Below, piece after piece: positions 52,401-61,009 of a DNA stretch of 64,000 nt. A program made the translations under genes and the position numbers. The notes beneath the pieces were generated by a model. That model was not told the origin of the DNA, ran no database searches, and saw nothing but the letters and a program-made list of their open reading frames with translations. This DNA is from Haloarcula amylovorans (GTDB taxonomy: Archaea; Halobacteriota; Halobacteria; Halobacteriales; Haloarculaceae), in the NCBI RefSeq assembly GCF_004681185.1, contig NZ_SRIF01000001.1, forward strand, positions 1,054,001 to 1,118,000, given 5' to 3'. Every line of letters begins with the position of its first letter. The first letter of the stretch is position 1.

Positions 52401-52509
52401 CGAGGTCCGAGACCATGCCCGGCCGCATGACGGCGTCGGCCTGATAGTCGTAGTCCGCTCGCCCGTCGCTCGCCGGGTCGTCGCTCGGTCCCTGCTCGGT
52501 AGCGCCCAT
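49402..52509 (-). CDS. FAD-linked and Fe-S oxidoreductase fusion (GlcD/D-lactate dehydrogenase-type plus GlpC-type)
   Basis: 1035 residues from ATG 52509; a start 18 codons upstream is also open. Residues 50-500 are an FAD-linked oxidase of the PCMH type (VLPRGGGTSLAGQAVNEAVV, GAIGNNSTGAHSLQYG), followed by the FAD_oxidase_C region. Then come a cysteine-rich piece (CHGCGGCRGPQ), a ferredoxin motif (CIGCKGCAKDCPSEV) and a C-terminal CCG part (HGHCHQKAVG, SGCCGMAGSFGYE). Such fusions oxidise D-lactate, glycolate or a similar 2-hydroxyacid and pass electrons to the quinone pool. The substrate is not decided. Confidence 0.85.
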   Translation of the reverse strand: MGATEQGPSDDPASDGRADYDYQADAVMRPGMVSDLAERIAGDIRFDEYSRQLYATDASAYEVTPVGVVYPESTEDVATIVGYCAQREIPVLPRGGGTSLAGQAVNEAVVLDFTRHMDGVSDIDPQGRTVTADVGVRLGDLNEELVPHDLKFAPDPAWGDKSALGGAIGNNSTGAHSLQYGKTDHYVESCEVVLADGTVTTFGEVAVETLRADGDPEGDLEARIYAEVARIVDEETDAVETAFPQLKRNVSGYNLDRLVSEARGEYGAEGTVNLARLLAGSEGTLAVITEATVSLEPIPETKAMALLTYDDLVAAMEDVAPILDHDPAAVEVLDDVLLDLAADTEEFGDLVAEMLPAETGAVLLVEFYAEDDAEGKQKVADLLADRVGDVSTERDPSDGAADVTAAEVRAFHAREAHDDDERARFWKLRKSGLPILLSRTSDAKHISFIEDAAVPPENLPEYVADFQDLLEEEGTFASFYAHAGPGCLHIRPLVNTKSVEGVERMEAIADGATDLVKEYGGSVSGEHGDGRARTQWNHKLYGDEVWDVFQDLKRTFDPDWLLNPGQVVGVSESVVDAGEAPRRARTVDMTENLRFSPEYDFEYEFDPALDWPNENGMQGMVELCHGCGGCRGPQETTGGVMCPTYRAADEEVTATRGRANMLRQAMSGDLPDDPTDGEFASEVMDLCIGCKGCAKDCPSEVDMAKLKVEVEHARHEREGASLREKLFANVETVSKAGSALAPLSNWAQRLPGSGLVSEKLLGIARERDLPTFERESFTDWWADRGPQVAETDAERRALLFPDTYNNYSNPAVLRAAVAVLEAADVHVRVPDDVTASGRAAHSKGFVDVARDRAATNVAAVAPEVRDGWDVVVVEPSDAVMVQSDYLDLLGHDHDAATTVAANAFGLCEYLDRFALDAGVDWNPSETALTYHGHCHQKAVGKDHHAVGVLRRAGYEVDPLDSGCCGMAGSFGYEAEHYSMSKAIARILYEQVDRSSGEAVVAPGASCRTQLSDRSRGSKPVHPVEKLAAAVGGVRR

Positions 52510-52714
52510 GTCCGGTGGTTCGGCCGGGCCACCGTTATACTGTCGACTGTCGATAACCGTCAACGTCCCGCACGGTTCAGCCCAGTCAACTGACTAACGG
52601 CGACAATCGACAGTACGATGACAAACGCCACCGCTCGATTACCGATTCCGGCCGCGTAGCGACCCGAAATCACCGGTGCGTTATTTACGTTCGAGTGCAG
52701 AACCACAGCTATCA

Positions 52715-53830
52715 ATGGGAATTGCTGACACAGTTGCGGATGGGCGACGGGTCGCCATCGAGCGACCGGGGGCCGGCGTGGTCGCCGTGGTCGTCGCATA
52801 TCTACTGGCCGATCTCGTGACGAAACTCGCCGGGACGACGGTGTACGCGCTTGGGTTCCGCGTCATGGGCGGGTCGCTGACCGTGGGGTCGCTGGCCTCG
52901 ATGGTACTCGACGGCTTGCTCGTCGGACTGGCCGTCGGGCTGGCCGGCATCGGCCTCTCGATGACCTACAGCATTCTCGACTTCGCCAACTTCGCCCACG
53001 GCGATACGGTGACGGTCGGCGCGTTCGTCGGGTGGGTCACTGCCTACGTCCTCGCCAACCTCGCGACGAGCGCGCCAATTGCCGACCTGTTTCTGTTCGA
53101 CGGCGGGCAACAGCTGAGCACCGCCTCGACGTACGCCTTCGTCCTCCTCGGACTGGTCGCCGCCGCCGTCGGAACCGTCGGCGTCGTGTTGGCTGTCGAT
53201 CGCCTCGTCTATCGGCCGATGCGCGGTTCGGACAACATCTCGTTGCTTATCGCCTCCATCGGCGTCGCGCTCGCGCTTCGCTACCTCATCGCGTTCGTTT
53301 TCAGCACGCAGACCAGCGGCGTCGCCACGGTCGGCGCACAGATTCAGTTGGGCGCTGGCGTCACCATCACGGACAACGAGATCGCTCTCCTCGTCGTCTC
53401 GGTAGTGTTGATGCTCGGGGTCCACCTCCTGCTTCAGCGAACGAAACTCGGCAAGGCGATGCGCGCGATGGCCGACAACGAGGACTTGGCGCGCGTCACC
53501 GGCATTCCGACCGAACGAGTCGTGCGCGTGACGTGGATCCTCGGCGGCGCGCTCGCCGGCGTCAGCGGCTACCTCCTCGTCTTGGAGCGGGGCACCATCG
53601 CCTTCAACTTCGGCTGGATTCTCCTGTTGCTCATCTTCGCGGCGGTCATCGTCGGCGGCATCGGTTCAATCTACGGCGCGATGGCCGGCGGCGTCCTCAT
53701 CGGCCTCGTGGACAGTCTCGCGCTCATCTGGCTCCCATCGGGGCTGACCCGCGCGGCCGCCTTCGCCGTCCTCATCGTCGTGTTGCTCCTTCGACCGTCT
53801 GGCATCTTCGGCGGGGTGAGTACGGCATGA
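52715..53830 (+). CDS. livH: Branched-chain amino-acid-type ABC transporter permease LivH
   Basis: 371 residues from ATG 52715 with eight or more helices. GLAGIGLSMTYSILDFANFAHGD is the signature of LivH permeases, and KAMRAMADNEDLARVTGI is the cytoplasmic loop that meets the ATPases. First of the livHMGF operon (ATGA couplings). The substrate may be a branched-chain amino acid or another amide/urea-type solute. Confidence 0.9.
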   Translation: MGIADTVADGRRVAIERPGAGVVAVVVAYLLADLVTKLAGTTVYALGFRVMGGSLTVGSLASMVLDGLLVGLAVGLAGIGLSMTYSILDFANFAHGDTVTVGAFVGWVTAYVLANLATSAPIADLFLFDGGQQLSTASTYAFVLLGLVAAAVGTVGVVLAVDRLVYRPMRGSDNISLLIASIGVALALRYLIAFVFSTQTSGVATVGAQIQLGAGVTITDNEIALLVVSVVLMLGVHLLLQRTKLGKAMRAMADNEDLARVTGIPTERVVRVTWILGGALAGVSGYLLVLERGTIAFNFGWILLLLIFAAVIVGGIGSIYGAMAGGVLIGLVDSLALIWLPSGLTRAAAFAVLIVVLLLRPSGIFGGVSTA

Positions 53831-55113
53831 GCGCCGTCGACGATGTTCGGTCGAGACTGCTCTCCCTCCCTGACGCCGCGCTCGTCGCCCTGTTCGTCCT
53901 CGCTATCTGGCTGGTACTCTCGATACTGGCCTTCGCTGTCGGCGCGGCCCAGTCGGCGAACCTCGCGGCCGGGTTCGTCGGGAGCGTCACCGTCCTCATC
54001 GGGGCCTACGCACTGCTCACGTTGGCGCTGAACCTCCAGTGGGGTTACACTGGTCTGTTCAACATCGGCGTCGCCGGCTTCATGGCCGCCGGCGCGTACA
54101 CGACGGCCATCCTGACCGCGCCTGTCAACCCCGGCGCGGGCGGCGTCCCCGGGTTCGGCCTCCCACTGTGGCTCGGCCTGCTCGGCGGGATGGTGATGGC
54201 GGCGCTAGTCGGTGCGCTCGCAGCCCTCCCCGCGCTCCGTCTGCGGGCAGACTACCTCGCCATCGTCACCGTCGCGCTCTCGGAGATAATTCGACTGTTC
54301 GTCAACTGGCAAGGCGTCTCGGAGGTTCAGGTGTTCGGCAAGCGATTCGGCACCGGCGGCGCGACGGGCATCTCCTTTCCTGCCCCCGACGACGTGGTCG
54401 CCGACGTTGTCTACGGTCTCGGAGGGCCGCTCGTCACCGCTGCCGAGAGCCTCGGCGTCTCCGGGCCGAACGTGGTCAATATCACCTACGGACTCACGCT
54501 CCTCGCGCTGGTCGTCGGCGCGTACTGGGTCCTGAACCGCCTCGCCAGATCACCCTTCGGCCGCGTCCTGAAGGCCATCCGCGAGGACGAGACGGTGACC
54601 CAATCGCTCGGAAAGGACACCCGCCTGTTCAAAATAAAGGCGTTCATGATCGGCTGTGCGCTGATGGGGCTGGCCGGCGCGCTGTTCCGGGGCGGGGCTG
54701 GGTACATCAGCCCCGCGCAGTTCCGCCCGGCTATCACGTTCTACGTCTTCGCCGCGCTCATCATCGGCGGATCCGGTTCGAATACCGGCAGCGTCCTCGG
54801 CGCGGCGACGTTCTCCGCATTGCTCTTCTATCTGCCCGCTCGCCTCGGCGAGTACTTCCCGACGTTCGGGACGAGTGCACCGGGAAACATCATCGAGGCT
54901 ATTGCCGCGCTCGGGTCGCTCGACCCGACGCCGCTGCTGGCCTACACGGTCAGCAACGTCAGCACGCTTCGGTTCGTCCTCATCGGCGTCGTCCTCGTAT
55001 ACATCATCCAAAACTACCCGCAGGGGATACTGGGTAACCGGAACGAACCGGCGACTAGCGTCGACCTGACGCGACACCGACCCACCGATGGCGGGGGTGA
55101 CACCGATGAGTGA
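53827..55113 (+). CDS. livM: Branched-chain amino-acid-type ABC transporter permease LivM
   Basis: 428 residues from ATG 53827, overlapping livH by ATGA. It has about ten helices. NLQWGYTGLFNIGVAGFMAAG and RVLKAIREDETVTQSLG are the LivM hallmarks. The last 30 residues are a hydrophilic tail (RNEPATSVDLTRHRPTD). It pairs with LivH to form the channel. Confidence 0.9.
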   Translation: MSAVDDVRSRLLSLPDAALVALFVLAIWLVLSILAFAVGAAQSANLAAGFVGSVTVLIGAYALLTLALNLQWGYTGLFNIGVAGFMAAGAYTTAILTAPVNPGAGGVPGFGLPLWLGLLGGMVMAALVGALAALPALRLRADYLAIVTVALSEIIRLFVNWQGVSEVQVFGKRFGTGGATGISFPAPDDVVADVVYGLGGPLVTAAESLGVSGPNVVNITYGLTLLALVVGAYWVLNRLARSPFGRVLKAIREDETVTQSLGKDTRLFKIKAFMIGCALMGLAGALFRGGAGYISPAQFRPAITFYVFAALIIGGSGSNTGSVLGAATFSALLFYLPARLGEYFPTFGTSAPGNIIEAIAALGSLDPTPLLAYTVSNVSTLRFVLIGVVLVYIIQNYPQGILGNRNEPATSVDLTRHRPTDGGGDTDE

Positions 55114-55948
55114 CGCCGAGGCGGTCGGGACGGAACGGCGTTCGAGAGAAGACGTGCCGACGACCAGCGAGGCTATCGACTCGCCGCTGCTGGAAGTCAA
55201 GCGCCTTCGCAAGGAGTTCGGCGGCGTCACTGCTGTCGACGGCGCGTCCTTCCGCGTCGCTTCCGGCTCGTTGACCGGACTCATCGGCCCGAACGGGGCT
55301 GGCAAGTCCACGACGTTCAACTGCATCACGGGAATTCACGAACCGACCGCCGGCACCGTCCGATTCGACGGTCAAGATGTCACCGGGCTCCCGCCCTATA
55401 CGCTGGCCGAGCGCGGCCTCGTCCGCACCTTCCAGATCGCCCGAGAGCTCTCCGAGATGACGGTCCTCGAAAACGTCATGCTCGCGCCGCCGGGACAGGT
55501 CGGCGAGTCGGCCATTCGGGCGGTACTCCCAGGACTCCGCGAGGCGGTCGAACGCGACGAAGCCGAGCTGGTCGAGGACGCGTGGGAGACGCTCTCCTTC
55601 TTCGAGATCGACCACCTCGCTCACGAGAACGCTGGCAACCTCTCGGGCGGCCAGCGCAAGCTGCTGGAGATGGCCCGCGTCCTGATGACCGACCCCGAGA
55701 TGGTCTTACTGGACGAACCGCTGGCCGGCGTCAATCCGACGCTCGAAGAGAAGCTGTTGGACCGCATCGACGAACTCCGGCGAGAGGGCCTGACGTTCCT
55801 CCTCGTCGAACACGATATGGATGTCATCATGGAACACTGCGAACACATCATCGTCATGCACCAGGGACAGGTCCTCGCGGAGGGCGACGCCGAGACCATC
55901 CAGCGCGACGAACGCGTGCTGGAGGCGTATCTGGGAGGTGACGTATGA
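55106..55948 (+). CDS. livG: Branched-chain amino-acid-type ABC ATPase LivG
   Basis: 280 residues from ATG 55106, overlapping the livM end by 8 bp. Walker A GPNGAGKST is at 61-69; LSGGQRKLLEMARVLM and VLLDEPLAGVNP follow. The first 27 residues are an acidic haloarchaeal lead. It works as a heterodimer with LivF. Confidence 0.92.
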   Translation: MSDAEAVGTERRSREDVPTTSEAIDSPLLEVKRLRKEFGGVTAVDGASFRVASGSLTGLIGPNGAGKSTTFNCITGIHEPTAGTVRFDGQDVTGLPPYTLAERGLVRTFQIARELSEMTVLENVMLAPPGQVGESAIRAVLPGLREAVERDEAELVEDAWETLSFFEIDHLAHENAGNLSGGQRKLLEMARVLMTDPEMVLLDEPLAGVNPTLEEKLLDRIDELRREGLTFLLVEHDMDVIMEHCEHIIVMHQGQVLAEGDAETIQRDERVLEAYLGGDV

Positions 55949-56700
55949 GCCAGCGAGCGACGCGCGCCGAGGACGTGACGCTGCCCGATACCACCGAGAG
56001 CCTGCTCTCGGTTCGCGACCTGGACGCCGGCTACGGCGACTTACAGGTGTTACAGGGCGTCGACATGGACGTGGGCGACGGGGAGTACGTCGTCGTCGTC
56101 GGCCCCAACGGCGCGGGCAAGTCCACGGTGATGAAGTCCGTCTTCGGCCTGACGACGTACATGGGCGGCGAAATCCTGTTCGACGGCACCGACATCAGCA
56201 CGCGCCGTCCGGACCAGATCATCCACGAGGGCATCGGCTACGTCCCACAATCTGACAACGTCTTCGCCTCACTGAGCGTCCGCGAGAACTTAGAGATGGG
56301 TGCGTACATCTTAGACGAAGTGCCCGAAGACCGGATTCAGTCGGTGTACGACCGGTTCCCGATCCTCGGCGAGCGCGCGGCCCAGAAGGCCGGGACGCTC
56401 TCGGGTGGCCAGCGGCAGATGCTGGCGATGGGCCGTGCGCTGATGCTCGACCCCGACTTGCTCCTGTTAGACGAGCCATCTGCGGGGCTCGCACCGGACC
56501 TCGTCGCCGAGATGTTCGACCGCATCGACGGCATCAACGACGACGGCACCGCCGTTCTGATGGTCGAGCAGAACGCGAAGGAGGCGCTTCGTCGCTGCGA
56601 CCACGGCTACGTCCTCGTCCAGGGGCAGAACCGCTATCAGGACACGGGCGAGACGCTGCTCGCCGACCAGAAGGTCAGGCAGGAGTTCCTCGGCGGCTGA
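55945..56700 (+). CDS. livF: Branched-chain amino-acid-type ABC ATPase LivF
   Basis: 251 residues, ATGA-coupled to livG. Walker A GPNGAGKST is at 53-61; LSGGQRQMLAMGRALM, LLLLDEPSAGLAP and VEQNAKEALRRCDHGYVL are LivF-specific. It ends the + strand operon; the substrate-binding lipoprotein is encoded convergently at 56736. Confidence 0.92.
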   Translation: MSQRATRAEDVTLPDTTESLLSVRDLDAGYGDLQVLQGVDMDVGDGEYVVVVGPNGAGKSTVMKSVFGLTTYMGGEILFDGTDISTRRPDQIIHEGIGYVPQSDNVFASLSVRENLEMGAYILDEVPEDRIQSVYDRFPILGERAAQKAGTLSGGQRQMLAMGRALMLDPDLLLLDEPSAGLAPDLVAEMFDRIDGINDDGTAVLMVEQNAKEALRRCDHGYVLVQGQNRYQDTGETLLADQKVRQEFLGG

Positions 56701-56735
56701 GCGGTGAAAGATAGGGATTCTGGATCGGATCGAGT

Positions 56736-58127
56736 CTACTGATTCAGCGCGCTGTTCAACTGCGAGGTGTAGGAGGACTGCTGGGACTCGAAGCCGACCT
56801 GCTGGACGACGGAGCCGCCCTGCTCTTCGAACGCGCTGACGAAGCTCTCTTGCAGCGCCTGCCCATAGCTGTTGTTGAGATACAGCGTCGAGGCCGACGA
56901 CGCGCCCAGTTCTTCGGTGGCGACCTGTGCGAGCACCTGTCCCTGCAGGGCGTCACTCGGCGGCGTCCGGAAGACGAAATCGTTGTCCTCGAGACTCGTG
57001 ATGGCGGGCGACGTCGAAGCGGGCGAACAGCCGACGACCTGATTGTCGACGAGGACGTTCCGGGCGACCTGAATCGTCGCCTCGGAGCCCGCGGCCCCGG
57101 TAATCATGGGATACCCGGCGCTGACCAGCGAGTTCGCGGCGTTGACGGCTGCCTGCGCCTGCGACTGGGTGTCACCGACCTGCGTCTCGATGGACTGGTC
57201 GATGGCGTCCCGGAGCTGGATGGCCGGGAGCAAGGCGGCGTCCCGAATCGGTTGGCCGAGCGGCCCGAGGTCACCTGTTTCCGGTTGCAGGACCCCCAGT
57301 CTGACAGTTCGGTCGCTCCCGCTCCCGCTGCCGGACGGTTCCGGCTGCGGGAGGTCACCCGACCCGCCGAAGTCGATCGTGTCCCGTGTCTCGACGCCCG
57401 ATTGCGTGAAGCCGAACACCTGATACTGCGCGGAGGTGATGTCACCCGCCTCGTCGAAGTTGACGTTGCTTGACGCCCCCGCGTACTCGATATTCTCGCC
57501 GGCGGCCGCCGCTGCCGCCGCGTCGGGTAGTTCCGACGGTGTGTACGTCGTCCCGCCGGGGTTGGCGACGACGCGCATGTGGTCGCGGATGGCCGCCCCA
57601 TCGTTCTCGCCGGCCAGCAAGTTCGCCAGAATCTGGACCGCGCTGGCGTCGTACGCCTGCGAGGTGAACACCCCCGCCTGCTCGTAGTCGAACTCATCTA
57701 AGAACAGGTTGGTGAACGTATCGACGCCCGGACCCGACGCCGACGGCGCAGTTCCCTGGACGTTCGACATGTCGTTGCCGACGTCGCCCGGGAGACTGCC
57801 GTCCTGTAACCCGTCGGTCACGAGGATATCGACGGTGTCGTCGCCGTAGTCGGAGTAGTAGTCCTTGAACAGCTGGACGCCGCTCTGTGGGTAGCCGACA
57901 ATCATCAACACGTCGGGCGAGTTACTAGCGCCGCCGTCACCGCCCTCGGTGCCGGTTCCAGTGCTACCGCCGTCGCCGCCGTCACCGGTTCCGCCGCCGT
58001 CGCCACCATCGCCGCCGTCTCCGCTGTCGCTCGGTTCGGTCGAACAGCCAGCGAGTCCGACCAGACTCAGTGTGCCGAGCGCGCCGGTGCGCTTGAGGAA
58101 CGTTCGTCTACTGTTATCACGACTCAT
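56736..58127 (-). CDS. livK: ABC transporter substrate-binding lipoprotein, LivK-type (Tat-exported)
   Basis: 463 residues. The twin-arginine signal RRTFLK is at 7-12 and the lipobox GLAGC has Cys28. A Gly/Asp-rich low-complexity linker of about 35 residues (GGDGGDGGGTGDGG) joins the anchor to a periplasmic-binding-protein type I domain (RTVRLGVLQPETGDLGPLG). It captures the solute for LivHMGF outside the cell. It is transcribed towards the operon, not with it. Confidence 0.88.
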   Translation of the reverse strand: MSRDNSRRTFLKRTGALGTLSLVGLAGCSTEPSDSGDGGDGGDGGGTGDGGDGGSTGTGTEGGDGGASNSPDVLMIVGYPQSGVQLFKDYYSDYGDDTVDILVTDGLQDGSLPGDVGNDMSNVQGTAPSASGPGVDTFTNLFLDEFDYEQAGVFTSQAYDASAVQILANLLAGENDGAAIRDHMRVVANPGGTTYTPSELPDAAAAAAAGENIEYAGASSNVNFDEAGDITSAQYQVFGFTQSGVETRDTIDFGGSGDLPQPEPSGSGSGSDRTVRLGVLQPETGDLGPLGQPIRDAALLPAIQLRDAIDQSIETQVGDTQSQAQAAVNAANSLVSAGYPMITGAAGSEATIQVARNVLVDNQVVGCSPASTSPAITSLEDNDFVFRTPPSDALQGQVLAQVATEELGASSASTLYLNNSYGQALQESFVSAFEEQGGSVVQQVGFESQQSSYTSQLNSALNQ

Positions 58128-58237
58128 ATCTATCCGAATTTGTACCCACTAGTAGAAATAGGTTGCCCGTCTCAGGACGCCGTACGGCACCGGAATAGTC
58201 GTCTGTACGGAGAACGGTTCGTCAGTCGACCGACCTG

Positions 58238-58978
58238 TCAGGGGGCGAGTCGGTTCTTTCGATTCTTCATCTCGCGCTCGTAATGGTCGAACGTGATGGG
58301 ACACCAGTCGGCGGCGATGTCCAAGAGGTCTTCAGTCATGTTCCGAATCTCCCACTGGGCGTCGGCGGCCGCTCGCATGTCCGCGACGTGCATCAACATG
58401 CGGACGTTCATCGACATCACCATGTTGACTTTCGTCCCGATCGGGAGGACGAACCGGGCGTCCTCGGGTGGCATTCCCAGGTCCAGCAGTTCCTGATAGG
58501 ACTCGACGGCGTCAGCGACGGTGTTGCGGAAGATTTCCTCGCGCTTCTCGATGTCCGCCTCGTCGGCGTCGGCCTGCTGGTTGCGACCGACCCAGTCGGG
58601 GTCCGTCGCTGACGGCGGGACGACGACCATTTCGCCCGCTCTCACGTCGTCGGGGTCCACCTCGTCGAAGGAGACGTATCGCATCGACTGCACGTCGAAA
58701 GAGACGTGTCGATGGCGAGTGATCTGTGCCATACACGACCGTGAGATGCCCTCGACGGCGAACGTAATCTGTGGATGTTCGAACGGGCCGAAGTGACCGT
58801 GCTCCAGCAGGTGGCCGATGAGCGTCTCCTTTTTCGCTTCGAGCGAGTCGCCGTCGACCGTCTCCATCGTCGCGGAGAGCGACTGGCCGCCGACGAACTC
58901 GTCGCTGTAGTCGTTACGGGCCGCCTTACAGACGAGGTCCTCCGGGTCGTCGGTGGCCTCTAGCAGCGTGACTTCCAT
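58238..58978 (-). CDS. thyX: FAD-dependent thymidylate synthase
   Basis: 246 residues from ATG 58978 (MEVTLLEATDD). The ThyX motif RHRHVSFDVQSMRY is at 88-101, and the catalytic-site serine/arginine region near the C-terminus (ALP..GTK..MSMNVRML) is as expected. It methylates dUMP using methylene-folate and FADH2. An upstream in-frame start at 59098 would overlap the next gene and lacks family support. Confidence 0.93.
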   Translation of the reverse strand: MEVTLLEATDDPEDLVCKAARNDYSDEFVGGQSLSATMETVDGDSLEAKKETLIGHLLEHGHFGPFEHPQITFAVEGISRSCMAQITRHRHVSFDVQSMRYVSFDEVDPDDVRAGEMVVVPPSATDPDWVGRNQQADADEADIEKREEIFRNTVADAVESYQELLDLGMPPEDARFVLPIGTKVNMVMSMNVRMLMHVADMRAAADAQWEIRNMTEDLLDIAADWCPITFDHYEREMKNRKNRLAP

Positions 58979-59030
58979 ACGGGGTGGGAACGCCCGAGGG
59001 TCAAAATTCTTCCTCCCCGCGGCCGACAGC

Positions 59031-59717
59031 CTAGAGTCGCTTCCAGTCGGTCGGTTCGCCCGAGAGTCCGAGGACGCGCGATTCGCGGCCCCCGCCATCC
59101 GCGTCGCGGACCTCGATGAGACCGTCGAACGCCTGCTTGATGACCTGAATCGTCTGCTCGTCGTGCGCCCCCGAGTCGATGGTGAAGACGCCGATGTAGT
59201 CCGCCGCGTCTAGTCGCGAGGAGAGGACGTGACAGAACTTGAACACCGTCTTCTTGTCCGTGTAGGTGAGCATCGTCGATAGCGAGACGAGCGCCAGCCG
59301 GCCCCGTTCTCGGCCGGAGTTGTGCAGGCCTTCGAGCGCCTTCGTGATGCCGATCCCGATGCCCGTGAGATCGCTTGGTGAGGACACCTGGTGGACGTAT
59401 GCGCCCTCGAAGGAGCCGCTGGAACTCCCCTCGCCACGGCAGTCGATGACACCGAGTTGTGAGTCGGTCAGTTCCGGAACGAGGTCGCGGAAATCGGTGA
59501 CGACATCCGCTGCCTTGTCGCTCGTCGTCACGACGACGGCACCGTCCCCGTTGCGTGCGCCGTCGGCTAAGATATCGTACGCGAGACGCTCTTTCCCGGT
59601 CATCGCGGGACCGGAGATGAGGATACTCGACCCGGGCCGTACCTCCCGAAGCGCGTCGAATTCGACAACCGATGAGAGATCGTACATATCATTCACCCCC
59701 TCAGTTTTCTTCGCCAT
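59031..59717 (-). CDS. RAD55/KaiC-like RecA-superfamily protein with altered P-loop
   Basis: 228 residues; an ATG at 59687 (MYDLSSVVEF) is the likely alternative start. A RecA-like fold is seen with SILISGPAMTGKERLAYDIL: the P-loop GxxxxGK is followed by Glu43 instead of Ser/Thr, so ATP hydrolysis may be altered. LVSLSTMLTYTDKKTVFKF resembles the KaiC Walker B region. It overlaps the HalX regulator by 17 bp (or starts just after it), so the two probably act together in signalling. Confidence 0.7.
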   Translation of the reverse strand: MAKKTEGVNDMYDLSSVVEFDALREVRPGSSILISGPAMTGKERLAYDILADGARNGDGAVVVTTSDKAADVVTDFRDLVPELTDSQLGVIDCRGEGSSSGSFEGAYVHQVSSPSDLTGIGIGITKALEGLHNSGRERGRLALVSLSTMLTYTDKKTVFKFCHVLSSRLDAADYIGVFTIDSGAHDEQTIQVIKQAFDGLIEVRDADGGGRESRVLGLSGEPTDWKRL

Positions 59718-60285
59718 TGCTCAGTCCACGTAACGTCGCGATGAAGTCGTCGTCGTCTTCGATACCACCAAGCGTATCGGAAAGGCCGTCCTGCATCTCT
59801 TCGATTTCGTCGTCTAGGTCCGCGTACTGGTCGTTCTCGGCGAGCTCGGCTCCCGACTTAGTCGCCTCCAGCGTCGCTCGCTTCTCGACGAGCGCGTAGT
59901 ACTCTTGGAGCATCGAATCGTACTCCGACCGGTCTAAGAGGTTCGTCACCGTCTCGTGGAGCTGCTCGCTCCGAATCGGCTTCGAGAGGTACGCGTCGAA
60001 TCCCATCTCCAAGATGTCGAAGTCCGGTTCGACGGCAGTTACCATCGCCACGCGGCAGTCGAGATCCCGTTCGCGGATACGGCTCAGGACTTCGTCACCC
60101 GAGAGACCGGGCATCATCCGGTCTAAGAGGACGACATCGACAGACTCGTCGAGCAGTTCGAGTCCTTCGTCGCCGTTCTGGGCCATACGGACCTCGTATT
60201 CGCCCTCTAGCCAGAGCTTGTACGTCTCGGCAACATCCGGTTCGTCTTCGACGATCAACACGACGGGCGGGTCCGATTCAGACAT
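59701..60285 (-). CDS. HalX-domain response regulator
   Basis: 194 residues from ATG 60285 (MSESDPPVVLIVEDEP). The receiver domain has acidic residues Glu13-Asp14, phosphoacceptor Asp55 (VVLLDRMMPG) and Lys in LSKPIR. The C-terminal HalX domain spans about 125-190 (LLDRSEYDSMLQEYYALVEK and ENDQYADLDDEIEEM). No kinase is adjacent; the membrane histidine kinase at 62174 is 2 kb away. It is the first gene of a two-gene unit with the RAD55-like protein. Confidence 0.9.
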   Translation of the reverse strand: MSESDPPVVLIVEDEPDVAETYKLWLEGEYEVRMAQNGDEGLELLDESVDVVLLDRMMPGLSGDEVLSRIRERDLDCRVAMVTAVEPDFDILEMGFDAYLSKPIRSEQLHETVTNLLDRSEYDSMLQEYYALVEKRATLEATKSGAELAENDQYADLDDEIEEMQDGLSDTLGGIEDDDDFIATLRGLSNGEEN

Positions 60286-60415
60286 GCTGTTCTTACTGTC
60301 CTCGTTTCTATATCCACCTACATAGCCCTGTGGGTGTCGGCGGTAGCGGGTACGAAAGGTGTGGTTACCGGCCCAGAGCGACAGCCACATTGGACTCCCC
60401 GGCGAACTGGGGAAC

Positions 60416-60991
60416 ATGATACGAAACCTCGCTCGGGGCGTCCAGTCGTTTACGAGCAACGCGTTCCTCGTCACGGGCGACCAGACGGTACTCGTAGATG
60501 TCGGCAACGAGTTCGACGTCGTCTCGGCCGTCGAAGAGCACGCCGACGGCCTCGACGCGGTCATCCTGACGCACACCCACTACGACCACGTCGGCAACCT
60601 CGGGGATGTCGTCGAGGCGTTCGACGTCGACATCTGGGGGTACGACACCGAACAAGACGGGGTCACACACGCCATCGGCGACGGGGAGATGGTCCAGTTG
60701 GGCGACCACGAGTACGAAGCGTTGCACACGCCCGGTCACAAAAACGACCACCTCTGTTTTCACTCACGAGCCGCGAGCGTGCTGTTCGCGGGCGACCTCG
60801 TCTTCGCCAACGGGAGTTTCGGCCGCACCGATCTCGAAGAAGGCGACCGCGACCGCCTCGTCGAGAGTATCGACCGCGTTCTCGATACCGTCGGCGAGGA
60901 GTTAGGCGAACTGCACACCGGCCACGGCCCGAGCGTCACCGACAACGCATACCACGACATCGAACTGGCGTGGCAGGCCGCTCGGTTCTAA
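60416..60991 (+). CDS. Metallo-beta-lactamase-fold hydrolase (glyoxalase II-like)
   Basis: 191 residues from ATG 60416. The metal motif HTHYDH is at 53-58, the LHTPGHKNDHLCF segment gives the next histidine, GDLVFANGSFG gives the bridging Asp, and the final LHTGHGP follows. It hydrolyses a thioester, lactone or similar bond; glyoxalase II-like enzymes are typical. It is divergent from the HalX regulator across 130 bp. Confidence 0.88.
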   Translation: MIRNLARGVQSFTSNAFLVTGDQTVLVDVGNEFDVVSAVEEHADGLDAVILTHTHYDHVGNLGDVVEAFDVDIWGYDTEQDGVTHAIGDGEMVQLGDHEYEALHTPGHKNDHLCFHSRAASVLFAGDLVFANGSFGRTDLEEGDRDRLVESIDRVLDTVGEELGELHTGHGPSVTDNAYHDIELAWQAARF

Positions 60992-61009
60992 ATCTCGTCT
61001 CGGCCCCGC

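Noticed and set aside
57930-58030. Short-period repeat that could look like a CRISPR or minisatellite
   Set aside because: It encodes the Gly/Asp-rich linker of the LivK-type lipoprotein; there are no spaced repeat units. No CRISPR array was seen anywhere in the window.
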